From the NCBI GenBank assembly GCA_031286695.1, contig JAITTY010000010.1, positions 124,001 to 188,000 on the forward strand: 64,000 bases of DNA, given 5' to 3'. Below, one piece after another: positions 26,762-35,748 of the stretch. Position 1 is the stretch's first letter, and each line of letters begins with the position of its first letter. The notes beneath the pieces were generated by a model. The model was not told where the DNA came from and ran no database searches. It was given only the letters and a program-made list of their open reading frames with translations. The position numbers and the translations under genes were made by a program. The stretch comes from Sphingobacterium sp. (GTDB lineage Bacteria; Bacteroidota; Bacteroidia; Sphingobacteriales; Sphingobacteriaceae).

Positions 26762-26955
26762 TCTTTAGCTAGACTACGCTAATAGACGTCGGAGTAGCCA
26801 TGATGCGACTGGCGCCTGTCTAAAGTTATTTAATCAATGACAATGTGATCGCATGTTGTGTGTATTGTCAACATTGAATTTAAAGGGAAATAAAATAATC
26901 AATTCGTTACATGGCTTTTGGCGCTCGGCCGAAGCTTTGTGAAAAAAGAAGAAAT

Positions 26956-27906
26956 ATGAAAAACGGAGAAAAATCAATACAGGGTATTTGTTTTGGCGAG
27001 GTTCTTTGGGATAATCTTCCTACAGGTAAAAAATTAGGCGGTGCACCTTTGAATGTGGCTTATCACCTCAATAAACTGGGTGTTACTACGCGTATGCTAA
27101 CACGTATAGGGCGTGATGAAAATGGTTATGAACTACGTAAGGTATGTGAGGATCTGGGTATCCCGACCGATTTCTTCCAGTACGATGAGTTGTTGCCGAC
27201 CTCAACCGTAGAGGTTTCGATCGATGCCAAACGTGACGTGCATTACGATATCGTTTATCCGGTTGCTTGGGATAGAATAGCGGTGGACAATGTTGTTCTG
27301 GATGCCGTTGCCACGGTGGACTTTTTGGTATATGGCAGTCTGGCCTGTCGGGATGAAGTAAGCTTTCAAAGCTTACTGTTATTGCTTGAAAAGGCTCGCT
27401 TTCGGGTAATGGATGTCAACCTGCGTACACCTTATTTTGGTCCTGAAAAAATACATAAGTTGTTGACATATGCTGATTTTGTGAAAATGAATGCCGAGGA
27501 GCTGCATGTTATTTCCGAATGGAATGGCGCTACGGAAGCCTATACCGATCAACAGCGTGTAGACTTGATCATGGCGCGTTTTGCAATTCAGGAGGCAATT
27601 GTAACCTATGGTGCAGATGGAGCGGTGTATCATTATAAAAAAGATAATATCAGTTATCATTTTCCAGCCTTGAAAGTTCAGGTAGAAGATACAATCGGAA
27701 GTGGTGATTCGTTTTTGGCAGCTTTCTTAACAAAGAGGTTTCAGATGCAGGAAGGTGTTCAGCTGGAGGAAGTATTGGAATTTGCAGCGACCCTGAGTGG
27801 GTTTGTGACACAGAGCCGGGGGGCTTGTCCTGAATATAACGATGAGGTCATCAATCGATTTCAATGGTTGCATCCGATCTTCAATGGATCTCAGAAGCAA
27901 CAGTAA
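26956..27906 (+). CDS. PfkB-family fructokinase
   Basis: 316 residues from ATG 26956 (MKNGEKSIQGICFGEVLWD), chosen because a purine-rich stretch (AAAAAAGAAGAAAT) precedes it; an ATG 45 bp upstream gives an unlikely N-terminus. PfkB features are the N-terminal GEVLWDNLPTGKKLGGAPLN, with GGAPLNVAYHLNKLG binding sugar, and the C-terminal DTIGSGDSFLAAFL, which contains the anion hole and catalytic aspartate (D in GSGDSF). It phosphorylates fructose to fructose-6-phosphate in the cytoplasm, completing fructan catabolism with the permease upstream. The 194-bp gap from the permease gene shows no clear terminator. An alternative is another PfkB sugar kinase, but context favours fructose. Confidence 0.88.
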   Translation: MKNGEKSIQGICFGEVLWDNLPTGKKLGGAPLNVAYHLNKLGVTTRMLTRIGRDENGYELRKVCEDLGIPTDFFQYDELLPTSTVEVSIDAKRDVHYDIVYPVAWDRIAVDNVVLDAVATVDFLVYGSLACRDEVSFQSLLLLLEKARFRVMDVNLRTPYFGPEKIHKLLTYADFVKMNAEELHVISEWNGATEAYTDQQRVDLIMARFAIQEAIVTYGADGAVYHYKKDNISYHFPALKVQVEDTIGSGDSFLAAFLTKRFQMQEGVQLEEVLEFAATLSGFVTQSRGACPEYNDEVINRFQWLHPIFNGSQKQQ

Positions 27907-27935
27907 GTATACTGCTTCTTTAAGAAGCAGTATAC
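27907..27935 (+). other. Hairpin between fructokinase and susC
   Basis: A 14-bp perfect inverted repeat, arms 27907-27920 (GTATACTGCTTCTT) and 27922-27935 (AAGAAGCAGTATAC), starts right after the fructokinase stop. It has no T-run, so it may be a partial terminator or an RNA stabiliser setting different levels for permease/kinase and susCD. Confidence 0.6.
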
Positions 27936-27992
27936 ACGCTATCATAGTAAAATAATCAATCTAAATAATTAACCATTTACTTATAACCAATT

Positions 27993-30900
27993 ATGTTTAC
28001 AAGACAGAAAGCGATGCTGCTCCCGTCTTTGGCACTTTTTTCTGTTGTCGCATTTGCGCAGCAGACTGAAATCCGGGGAAGGATTACGGATAGTGGGACA
28101 GCAGCACCTATAGTGGGGGCATCTTTAGTGGTGAAGGGAACCACAATAGCCACCAAGACAAATGAAAAGGGAGAATTCGTCCTCCAGACTTCGGGCAATC
28201 AGGGCACATTGGAAATAAGTTATGTCGGCTATGCTACTCAGACAATTTCTGTAGCCGGAAGAAAGTTCCTCGATATTCAGCTTGTGAGCACCGAAAAAGG
28301 ACTCGATGAAGTAGTTGTTACGGGATATCAAACGGAACGGAAGAAGGATTTAACAGGTGCGGTGAGTGTTGTTAATGTAGCCGAGATGATGAAGGCTCCA
28401 GAAAATAACCCGATGAAAGCGCTGCAAGGAAGGGTAGCCGGTATGACCGTAACTTCGGATGGTAGTCCAAGTGGAGCCGCAACAGTGCGTATGCGCGGAA
28501 TCAGTTCCATCAACAGTAGTCAAGATCCCTTGTATGTCATTGATGGAACCCCCACACAGGGAGGAATGCATGAACTTAATGCGAATGATATCGAAAGTAT
28601 TCAGGTTTTAAAGGACGCTTCTTCGGCGAGTATCTATGGCTCACGCGCAGCGAATGGGGTTATTGTTATCACCACCAAAAAAGGAAAGCTAGGTACACCA
28701 AAACTTACGGTGGATGCCTTTGCCACAAGTACACATTTCAATAACCGGATGAAAGTGCTGGACGCACAACAATATGGTCGTGCACTATGGCAGGCGACCA
28801 TCAATAACGGTGGAAACCCCAATGGAAATAATATTGGTTATCAGTTTGAATGGAATAACGACGCCAATGGCGTGCCGCAGCTCAATACTGTTTTTGTTTC
28901 CAAGTATATTGATCGTGAACATACGATGTATGCTTCCGATACCGATTGGTTTAAGGAAGTTTCGAAACCAGGACTGCAACAGTCATACAATGCGACATTG
29001 AGCTCCGGAACAGAAAAATCCAGCTCCTTTTTCTCTTTAGGTTATTTGCACAACAGCGGGACACTCCGTTACACTGATTTCCAGAGAATATCCGCCCGGA
29101 TGAATGCTGACTACAAACTGTTTGATGGAAAACTGGTTGTTGGTGAGAATTTTACGGTAAACAATACCGGTGAAGTGCAGGTACCTGGCGATGTGCTTGA
29201 CCTTTCGTTGAAAGCATTACCCATTATTCCTGTCCATACAGTAGATGGAATAGGCTGGGGGGGACCAGCATTAGGAATGAACGACCGCCATAATCCAATG
29301 CGTGTACTTTACGACAATCGAAATAATAAATACAATTATTGGCGCTTGTTTGGAAATGCCTATGCCGATTTACAGCTAATAAAAGATCTGCATGTTCGAA
29401 CCAGTTATGGCCTGGATTACAGTAATTTTTACAAACGTAACTTGGAAGTATCTTATCGCTCGGGATTTATGAACAGCAGCCGAAGTGGCGTTAATATGGA
29501 GCAGTCTCATGGGATGAAGTGGACTTGGTCCAATACAGCGACTTATCGGAAGACGATCGACAAACATACTCTAGATGTCCTAGCTGGTATCGAAATGAAC
29601 CGTCAGAACGATATTAATTTTAACGCGTATACTGCTGGTGATGGTGCATTTGCCATAGAGACACCAGAGTACATGTGGCCAGGTGTGAGTACCGGTACAG
29701 CAGCAGTAGGAGGTGGCTCTACAGGCTTCTCGCTGCTATCCTATTTTGGAAAAGCTAATTATTCCTATGACGAGCGTTATTTGGCTTCTTTCACCGTACG
29801 GCACGATGGCTCTTCCCGCTTCGGTAAAAATAACCGCTTTGCCACTTTCCCGGCGGTAACGGCAGGCTGGCGGATTTCGTCCGAACGTTTTATGGCAAGT
29901 ACGAAAAATTATATTTCTGACCTCAAGCTGCGTGTTGGATGGGGGCAGACAGGTAACCAGGGTATTGGTAATTTGGCTACCTATGCCCTGTTCGTCCCCG
30001 AATATGGTGTTGCTGATCCCACATGGAACATCGTGGATGGTACAGCATACGATCTCTCGGGTACAGGAACTGGAAAATTACCATCGGGATACCGCAAAAT
30101 CCAAACGGAAAATAATGATCTGAAATGGGAAACCACAACGCAGACGAATATTGGCTTGGACTTTTCACTGTTTAAACAAAGTCTCTATGGTTCGATTGAC
30201 TGGTATGTCAAAGCAACAAAAGATATGTTGATCAATCCAGCCTACATCGGTGTGGTAGGAGAGGGCGGTTACCGCTGGGCAAATGGTGCATCCATGGAAA
30301 ATAAAGGTTTGGACGTATCGGCCGGATATCGTAATAAAACATCCTTTGGACTGGATTATGATGTGATGGCTGTCTTCTCGACGTATAAAAATAAGGTGAC
30401 ACATTTGCCCGAAGCAGTAGAAAACTCCTATGGTGGTCGTCAGGGGGATAATATTATCGGCCGGCCGCTGGGATCATTTTATGGCTATGTCACCGACGGT
30501 ATTTTTCAGAATCAGGACGAAGTGGATGCGCACGTCAATCAGACCGGTAAGGGGATTGGACGCTTACGTTATGTGAATGTATATGATGCGGACAATCAGA
30601 TCACGGACATGGACCGTACTTGGATCGGTAGTCCTCATCCTGATTTTTCTTATAGTTTGAACATTGTGCTAAAATATAAAGGTTTTGACCTATCTGCGTA
30701 CTTTCAGGGGGTACAGGGAATAGATGTTGAGAACTGGTTAAAAAAACAAACGGACTTCTGGAGTGTGGACGACGTCAATTCCAATAAAGGTGTACGTCTG
30801 CTCAATGCTTGGACACCACAAAATCCAACATCAACGATTCCCGCCTTACAGACGACAAACAACAATGACGAGGGCCGTCTGTCAAATTACTTTATCGAGA

Positions 30901-31118
30901 ATGGATCTTATATGAAACTCCGGAATCTGTCTTTGGGCTATACCTTGCCAACAGCAACAGCCTCACGTCTGCGTATGAGCCGGCTGAGGATCTATGCCAC
31001 TGGTCAGAACCTATTTACCGTTAAATCAAGGAATTTCACTGGTGTGGATCCTGAAAATGTCGGTTGGGGTTATCCAATTCCAACCACCTGGACAGCTGGG
31101 GTAAATATTGGATTTTAA
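27993..31118 (+). CDS. SusC-like TonB-dependent transporter of the fructan PUL
   Basis: A 1041-residue outer-membrane protein. The signal peptide ends at about residue 22 (VVAFAQQ). The regulatory-like beta-sandwich (about 25-98; EIRGRITDSGTAAPIVGASL), the SusC signature GLDEVVVTGYQTERKKDLTG (about 98-117), the plug (VLKDASSASIYGSRAANGV) and the barrel ending TAGVNIGF are in order. There is no STN domain, in keeping with control by the hybrid sensor and not by FecR. Its position after permease and kinase and before SusD and GH32 genes points to import of fructo-oligosaccharides, probably levan-derived. Confidence 0.95.
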   Translation: MFTRQKAMLLPSLALFSVVAFAQQTEIRGRITDSGTAAPIVGASLVVKGTTIATKTNEKGEFVLQTSGNQGTLEISYVGYATQTISVAGRKFLDIQLVSTEKGLDEVVVTGYQTERKKDLTGAVSVVNVAEMMKAPENNPMKALQGRVAGMTVTSDGSPSGAATVRMRGISSINSSQDPLYVIDGTPTQGGMHELNANDIESIQVLKDASSASIYGSRAANGVIVITTKKGKLGTPKLTVDAFATSTHFNNRMKVLDAQQYGRALWQATINNGGNPNGNNIGYQFEWNNDANGVPQLNTVFVSKYIDREHTMYASDTDWFKEVSKPGLQQSYNATLSSGTEKSSSFFSLGYLHNSGTLRYTDFQRISARMNADYKLFDGKLVVGENFTVNNTGEVQVPGDVLDLSLKALPIIPVHTVDGIGWGGPALGMNDRHNPMRVLYDNRNNKYNYWRLFGNAYADLQLIKDLHVRTSYGLDYSNFYKRNLEVSYRSGFMNSSRSGVNMEQSHGMKWTWSNTATYRKTIDKHTLDVLAGIEMNRQNDINFNAYTAGDGAFAIETPEYMWPGVSTGTAAVGGGSTGFSLLSYFGKANYSYDERYLASFTVRHDGSSRFGKNNRFATFPAVTAGWRISSERFMASTKNYISDLKLRVGWGQTGNQGIGNLATYALFVPEYGVADPTWNIVDGTAYDLSGTGTGKLPSGYRKIQTENNDLKWETTTQTNIGLDFSLFKQSLYGSIDWYVKATKDMLINPAYIGVVGEGGYRWANGASMENKGLDVSAGYRNKTSFGLDYDVMAVFSTYKNKVTHLPEAVENSYGGRQGDNIIGRPLGSFYGYVTDGIFQNQDEVDAHVNQTGKGIGRLRYVNVYDADNQITDMDRTWIGSPHPDFSYSLNIVLKYKGFDLSAYFQGVQGIDVENWLKKQTDFWSVDDVNSNKGVRLLNAWTPQNPTSTIPALQTTNNNDEGRLSNYFIENGSYMKLRNLSLGYTLPTATASRLRMSRLRIYATGQNLFTVKSRNFTGVDPENVGWGYPIPTTWTAGVNIGF

Positions 31119-31162
31119 AAAGGAGAGAAATAAGGCTATACACTTATAAATAATTTATACGG

Positions 31163-32845
31163 ATGAAAAAAATAACCACTAAAATAGCGATACTTATGGT
31201 TCTTGCTGGACTACTTCCAGGATGTACCAAATTTTTGGATCAAACACCCAATGGTGTGCTGAGCTCCGATCAGGTTAAGGAGCCAGAACGATTATTGACA
31301 GCGACCTATGCCGCTTTGGGCAATGATCATTATGATGTCCCTTTTAGCTTATGGCCCTATGGTACGGTTCGGTCGGACGATGCTTATAAAGGCGGATCGG
31401 GGCCACAGGATATCCAGACCTTTCATTTTCTTGAGGTCTCCAATAACATTACAACCAATTTCGCGGAGTTGGATAAATTATGGTTTCAATTGTACGTTGC
31501 GATCTCGCGTGCCAATACGACAATTAAGACCATACAGGAAATGGATAATTTCGATGGGAAAGAAGAAAAACTGGGTGAAGCACGCTTTCTTCGGGGGCAT
31601 TTTTACTTTATGCTCAAGATCCTTTTCAAATATGTGCCTTATATCGATGAAAATGTAGCGGTAGACAGCTATGAAACCGTATCGAATAGGGCCTTGACTA
31701 ACGATGCGCTATGGCAAAAGATTGTGGAGGATTTTCAGTATGCTGTAGATCATCTCCCGGCGGTACAAACGGAGGTGGGGCGCGCCAATCGTATCGCCGC
31801 TGCGGCTTATCTCGCTAAAGCTTATCTGTATAAGGGATACCGTCAGGACAATGCCGAACGTAATTTGGTGACGGGTATCGATGCGGGAGATTTGGAAAAG
31901 GTTGTACAAAATACGGATATTGTGCTTTCATCGAACCATACGCTGGAAACCGACTTTGCTTTTAACTTCTTGCCGGGCAAATATGAAAATGGGACGGAAG
32001 CCCTGTTTTCAGTTCAGTTTTCAAAAGATGACGGGACAAAATTTGGGCGTGTTAACTTTTCTGATGTGCTCTCTGTACCTATGGGGGTAGGATGCTGTGA
32101 TTTCAATAAACCAAGTCAAAGTCTTGTCAATGCATTTCGCACAACGGGTAAAGGTCTGCCACTGGATAATTATAATGCGTTGAATAGCTTTAATACCTCC
32201 GAGAAGTATGATCCAAGGTTATTTCATACGGTTGCAATTCCAGGCTTACCGTACAAGTATAGTAGCAAAAGAACATACGAAGAAAGCTGGAATCGTAATC
32301 CTGCGGAGTATGCTGTTTATGCATCGTTAAAAGAAAATGTTGATCCCGACTGTGATTGTTTCGTTCCGATGGTACCCTTCTATGCGAATACAAAGAATCG
32401 AATTGTATTGCGCTTTGCCGATGTACTGTTGATGCGGGCAGAGGCGCTTATCGAGCTGCATCGTTCGGCTGAAGCACTGCCATTGATAAACCAAGTGCGT
32501 ACGCGGGCAAAAAATAGTACTGCACTGACCGGCTATGCTAATGATAAAATGCTGATCGATACGTACAAAAATGGGGATAATATTGTGTGGAACGAAGAAA
32601 ATGCCCGCAAGGCGTTACGTTGGGAAAGACGCTTGGAGCTCGCTATGGAAAACGGAAGATTCTTTGATCTGGTACGTTGGGGAATTGCCGACCAGGCCAT
32701 GAATGCTTATTATGATGCAGAAAAGTCACGTCGATCTTATTATTCTTCGGCACATTTTACAGCAGATAGGAACGAATATCTGCCGATTCCCGAAGCACAG
32801 ATCAGATTGAGTAAATATCTGTATAAACAAAATCCAGGCTATTAA
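31163..32845 (+). CDS. SusD-like lipoprotein of the fructan PUL
   Basis: A 560-residue RagB/SusD lipoprotein with lipobox GLLPGCTKF (C21). The SusD helical region includes ARFLRGHFYFMLKILFKYVP (about 139-158), and the C-terminal signature is ALRWERRLELAMENGRFFDL (about 485-504), ending LYKQNPGY. It binds fructan at the cell surface and caps the SusC encoded 44 bp upstream. Length is typical. The next gene begins 43 bp downstream, in the same operon. Confidence 0.95.
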   Translation: MKKITTKIAILMVLAGLLPGCTKFLDQTPNGVLSSDQVKEPERLLTATYAALGNDHYDVPFSLWPYGTVRSDDAYKGGSGPQDIQTFHFLEVSNNITTNFAELDKLWFQLYVAISRANTTIKTIQEMDNFDGKEEKLGEARFLRGHFYFMLKILFKYVPYIDENVAVDSYETVSNRALTNDALWQKIVEDFQYAVDHLPAVQTEVGRANRIAAAAYLAKAYLYKGYRQDNAERNLVTGIDAGDLEKVVQNTDIVLSSNHTLETDFAFNFLPGKYENGTEALFSVQFSKDDGTKFGRVNFSDVLSVPMGVGCCDFNKPSQSLVNAFRTTGKGLPLDNYNALNSFNTSEKYDPRLFHTVAIPGLPYKYSSKRTYEESWNRNPAEYAVYASLKENVDPDCDCFVPMVPFYANTKNRIVLRFADVLLMRAEALIELHRSAEALPLINQVRTRAKNSTALTGYANDKMLIDTYKNGDNIVWNEENARKALRWERRLELAMENGRFFDLVRWGIADQAMNAYYDAEKSRRSYYSSAHFTADRNEYLPIPEAQIRLSKYLYKQNPGY

Positions 32846-32888
32846 ACAGGCATTTATTGTTGAACGATTAGCATAACCAATTATTCCA

Positions 32889-34001
32889 ATGAACACATTA
32901 AACAATTATATAAAAGTAGGGATTACTATCCTGCTTATTGGGCTTCTCGCTGCCTGCAAGCGTGATGCCGATAGTACATTCAATTTGAGCGCAGATGTCG
33001 ATGTACTTTCTTTCAAGGTCGGCAATATCGTTGGGAAAGTAGACCAGGTAAAAGGTACCATTCTTGTCATGGTTCCTGAAGGTACAGATCTTTCGGCGGT
33101 GGCTCCGACAATTGAATTGCCCAGCAATGCCAAGGTTTCTCCAGCTTCAGGCATCGCCCAGAATTTTTCATTTTCTGGTACAACACCGATTACTTACCGC
33201 GTGTTTAATGGTAATCTATTTAATACCTACCAAGTAACCGTCAAAGAAATCAAAGCAGAAATAACGGCATTCCGTATCGGAGAAAAAGCAGGGATCATTG
33301 ATCAGAAAAATAAAAGCATTAAAATTTACCTACCCCTGGGGACAGACCTGAAGAACCTGTCACCTGCGATAGAATTTACAGCCGGAGCGAGCATAACGCC
33401 CAATCAGAGTGCACCCGTGGATTTAAGTTCCCCAATAAAATACAGCCTTGCTTATATGGGGCAAGTTTTCCAATACACCGTAACTGCCCTATTGGGTACA
33501 GAACCTAAACAAATCCTTATGATTTATAATGGTGAAACCAGCGTTCCACATTTCGACGGGCTAGGGGTGAGTACGGTAGATTCGCCTTATCCCAATCCGA
33601 AAACCACTGGAATTAATGCAACACCTTTCTGTGCGTCGTTTGTCCGAGACAATAAAACTGGTGAAGGCTGGCACGGTGGAGCACTCTGGAATGCAAATAA
33701 AGTAACTATCAATCCGGCAGAATATGGGCGTTTCTCGATGATGGTATTGAAAGATGTTGCTGGTGATGTGCAATTGGAAATTCAATCGGATGGTGAACAG
33801 AATAAGGATTGGTTGCGTGCCAATTATTCGAAAGATCATGTCGGTGAGTGGCAAGAATTGGTTTTTCAGATTCCTGCCGGCAGAAAAGCTATCATTAACA
33901 ATATACTTGTGATGCCGCATGAACATCCTAATGGACAGCCCGTGGCATTTCCTACCCAACGGATGTACTGGGACGAATTGAAAGCATTACCTAAAGAATA
34001 A
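32889..34001 (+). CDS. Surface glycan-binding lipoprotein (BT1761-like position; DUF5018/DUF4960-like)
   Basis: A 370-residue lipoprotein, lipobox GLLAACKRD (C23). Two homologous beta-domains follow: residues about 35-115 (VLSFKVGNIVGKVDQVKGTI) and about 118-205 (ITAFRIGEKAGIIDQKNKSI), with matching VPEGTDLSAVAPTIEL and LPLGTDLKNLSPAIEF segments, so this is an internal duplication. The C-terminal region, about 210-370, is a separate beta-rich module (HGGALWNANKVTINPAEYGR, MVLKDVAGDVQLEIQSDGEQ) that resembles carbohydrate-binding folds. The levan PUL of B. thetaiotaomicron has a levan-binding surface lipoprotein in this position. Binding to fructan is inferred from context; no catalytic motif was seen. 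Confidence 0.72.
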   Translation: MNTLNNYIKVGITILLIGLLAACKRDADSTFNLSADVDVLSFKVGNIVGKVDQVKGTILVMVPEGTDLSAVAPTIELPSNAKVSPASGIAQNFSFSGTTPITYRVFNGNLFNTYQVTVKEIKAEITAFRIGEKAGIIDQKNKSIKIYLPLGTDLKNLSPAIEFTAGASITPNQSAPVDLSSPIKYSLAYMGQVFQYTVTALLGTEPKQILMIYNGETSVPHFDGLGVSTVDSPYPNPKTTGINATPFCASFVRDNKTGEGWHGGALWNANKVTINPAEYGRFSMMVLKDVAGDVQLEIQSDGEQNKDWLRANYSKDHVGEWQELVFQIPAGRKAIINNILVMPHEHPNGQPVAFPTQRMYWDELKALPKE

Positions 34002-34077
34002 TCGAATACATGTAAAACAAGCTATTATAAAAATAAGCTATGATAGATAATAAGGGATTAATAGAAAGATTTAAATC

Positions 34078-35682
34078 ATGAGACTAAAAATATATTTGCT
34101 TCCGACAGTATTCTTACTCAGCTTGTTGACAAGTTGCAAGAATAGCGACGAGAGTTCGACAGGAGGAGATAAGCCCTTAGCAATACAGCCTGTGGACAGT
34201 TCTACGGCTTGTATTTCGGGGCAGGAGGCTGGCCCCTATCGAAGGTTCTATAGGCCCCAGCAGGGTTTCGTAGGTGATCCCATGCCTTACTACAATGCCA
34301 GCGATAAAAAGTTCTACTTGTTTTATCTCTATGAAAATGCCAACAGACACCCAATTTATAGCACGCGAACAAGTGATTTTGGAACATTTGAGGGCTATAC
34401 CGAAGTATTGTCGTCGGGCGCTGTGGGGAGTCAGGATGAATGGATCGGAACAGGAAGTTTTATTAAAAAAGGAACATTGTATTACTGTTTCTATACAGGT
34501 CATAACAGTGTTTTTACTCCAGCAGAAAAGATCATGTTGGCGACGTCCACTGATTTAATGAATTGGACTAAGCAACCAGCTATGGCACTGCAGGCTGCGG
34601 CGGGCTATGATCGAAATAATTTTCGGGATCCACAGGTTTATTGGGATGAAGGCCGAAATGCCTACGTCATGCTAGTCACGACGCGAAAAGATGGAAAAGG
34701 AGCGCTGGCACGTTATCAGTCAACCGATTTAAGCAGTTGGTCTGAGATTGAACCGCTCGTTGCTACCATAGGGACAGTGGAAAAATATGGCATCGAAACA
34801 GATGCAGAACTATTGGAATGCCCGGATCTATTTAAAATGGGCAACAAATGGTATCTCTTGTTTTCGCGGATCAACCGGGATGAACATCGCAAGACATTTT
34901 ATCGTGTTGCGGATTCTCCGGACGGCCCCTGGACGATCTGTCGGGATAACGAAGGACATCATGAAACTTTTGACGGACGCTATCTCTATGCTGGAAAAAC
35001 GGCTAGCGATGGTACGATACGTTATCTTTCGGGATGGTGTTCTACCGGGCAAACCGTAAATAATAACAACGAACTGCCCTGGGCTGGAAATTTAATTTCA
35101 CACCAGTTGGTTCAGGGAGCTTCAGGACGTTTATATCCTAAAATTCCGGAAGCCCTAAACAGTAAATTCAATAAGGAAGTTGCCTTTGAAAAACTGAGCA
35201 ATGTTGGTCAAGTTTCCGAATTGAATAAATCCTATAGTTTGACAGCGCAATCGGGCGGAAGAAGTTATGCACAATTTAACCGGAACACTTCATCCGTTAA
35301 AATGACAATGACCATTGATGCTTCCCAATCCAGTCAATTTGGTTTTTCATTTGGCGCATGTGATGATCCGACCGAAGTGTATAGCATTGCTTTTGATCTG
35401 ACTTCATCCAATCGTTGGAATATGCCCGCACTGTTTATGAACAAGGAGGCACGCGATGGCGGAGGAAGTAAAACAGAGCTCAATTTTACGCCACTTACAG
35501 TACCGACCAACCGGATTTTTAACGTGAAAATTATTATTGAAAAATCGATTGGTATCGTATATGTGAATGATCGTGTTGCTTTTACCAACCGGATCTATAA
35601 AATGGATCAAAACCCTTGGACTATTTTCGCGGATCAAGGAACAGTAAAAGTGAATGAGTTGAAAATCGAAAAATCTTCCTGA
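34078..35682 (+). CDS. Divergent GH32-type fructan hydrolase, surface lipoprotein
   Basis: A 534-residue lipoprotein (lipobox SLLTSCKNS, C20). The five-bladed propeller has the three GH32 acidic positions: D67 in GFVGDPMPYY (replacing the usual WMNDPNG), D184 in NFRDPQVYWD (RDP motif) and E247 in ECPDLFKMGN (EC motif). The C-terminal beta-sandwich spans about 365-534. The altered first motif marks a Bacteroidota subgroup, similar to proteins annotated with DUF4975, within or near GH32. Being a lipoprotein in a fructan PUL, it is a candidate surface endo-acting enzyme, the role BT1760 plays on levan. It is less certain than the next gene because the nucleophile motif is changed. It starts 76 bp after the binding-lipoprotein gene. 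Confidence 0.75.
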   Translation: MRLKIYLLPTVFLLSLLTSCKNSDESSTGGDKPLAIQPVDSSTACISGQEAGPYRRFYRPQQGFVGDPMPYYNASDKKFYLFYLYENANRHPIYSTRTSDFGTFEGYTEVLSSGAVGSQDEWIGTGSFIKKGTLYYCFYTGHNSVFTPAEKIMLATSTDLMNWTKQPAMALQAAAGYDRNNFRDPQVYWDEGRNAYVMLVTTRKDGKGALARYQSTDLSSWSEIEPLVATIGTVEKYGIETDAELLECPDLFKMGNKWYLLFSRINRDEHRKTFYRVADSPDGPWTICRDNEGHHETFDGRYLYAGKTASDGTIRYLSGWCSTGQTVNNNNELPWAGNLISHQLVQGASGRLYPKIPEALNSKFNKEVAFEKLSNVGQVSELNKSYSLTAQSGGRSYAQFNRNTSSVKMTMTIDASQSSQFGFSFGACDDPTEVYSIAFDLTSSNRWNMPALFMNKEARDGGGSKTELNFTPLTVPTNRIFNVKIIIEKSIGIVYVNDRVAFTNRIYKMDQNPWTIFADQGTVKVNELKIEKSS

Positions 35683-35748
35683 CAATTTATAGGATATTTG
35701 CTTAGTGGAGCAAACAATAACCTAATTAGAAATCTAAACAAAAGAACA

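Noticed and set aside
26911..26955. Earlier ATG for the fructokinase
   Set aside because: The resulting N-terminus is unlike PfkB proteins, and a good purine-rich ribosome-binding stretch lies directly before ATG 26956.
26762..26955. Possible regulatory element between permease and fructokinase
   Set aside because: Short inverted pieces (GTCT/AGAC) are present but none is long enough or placed well enough to call.
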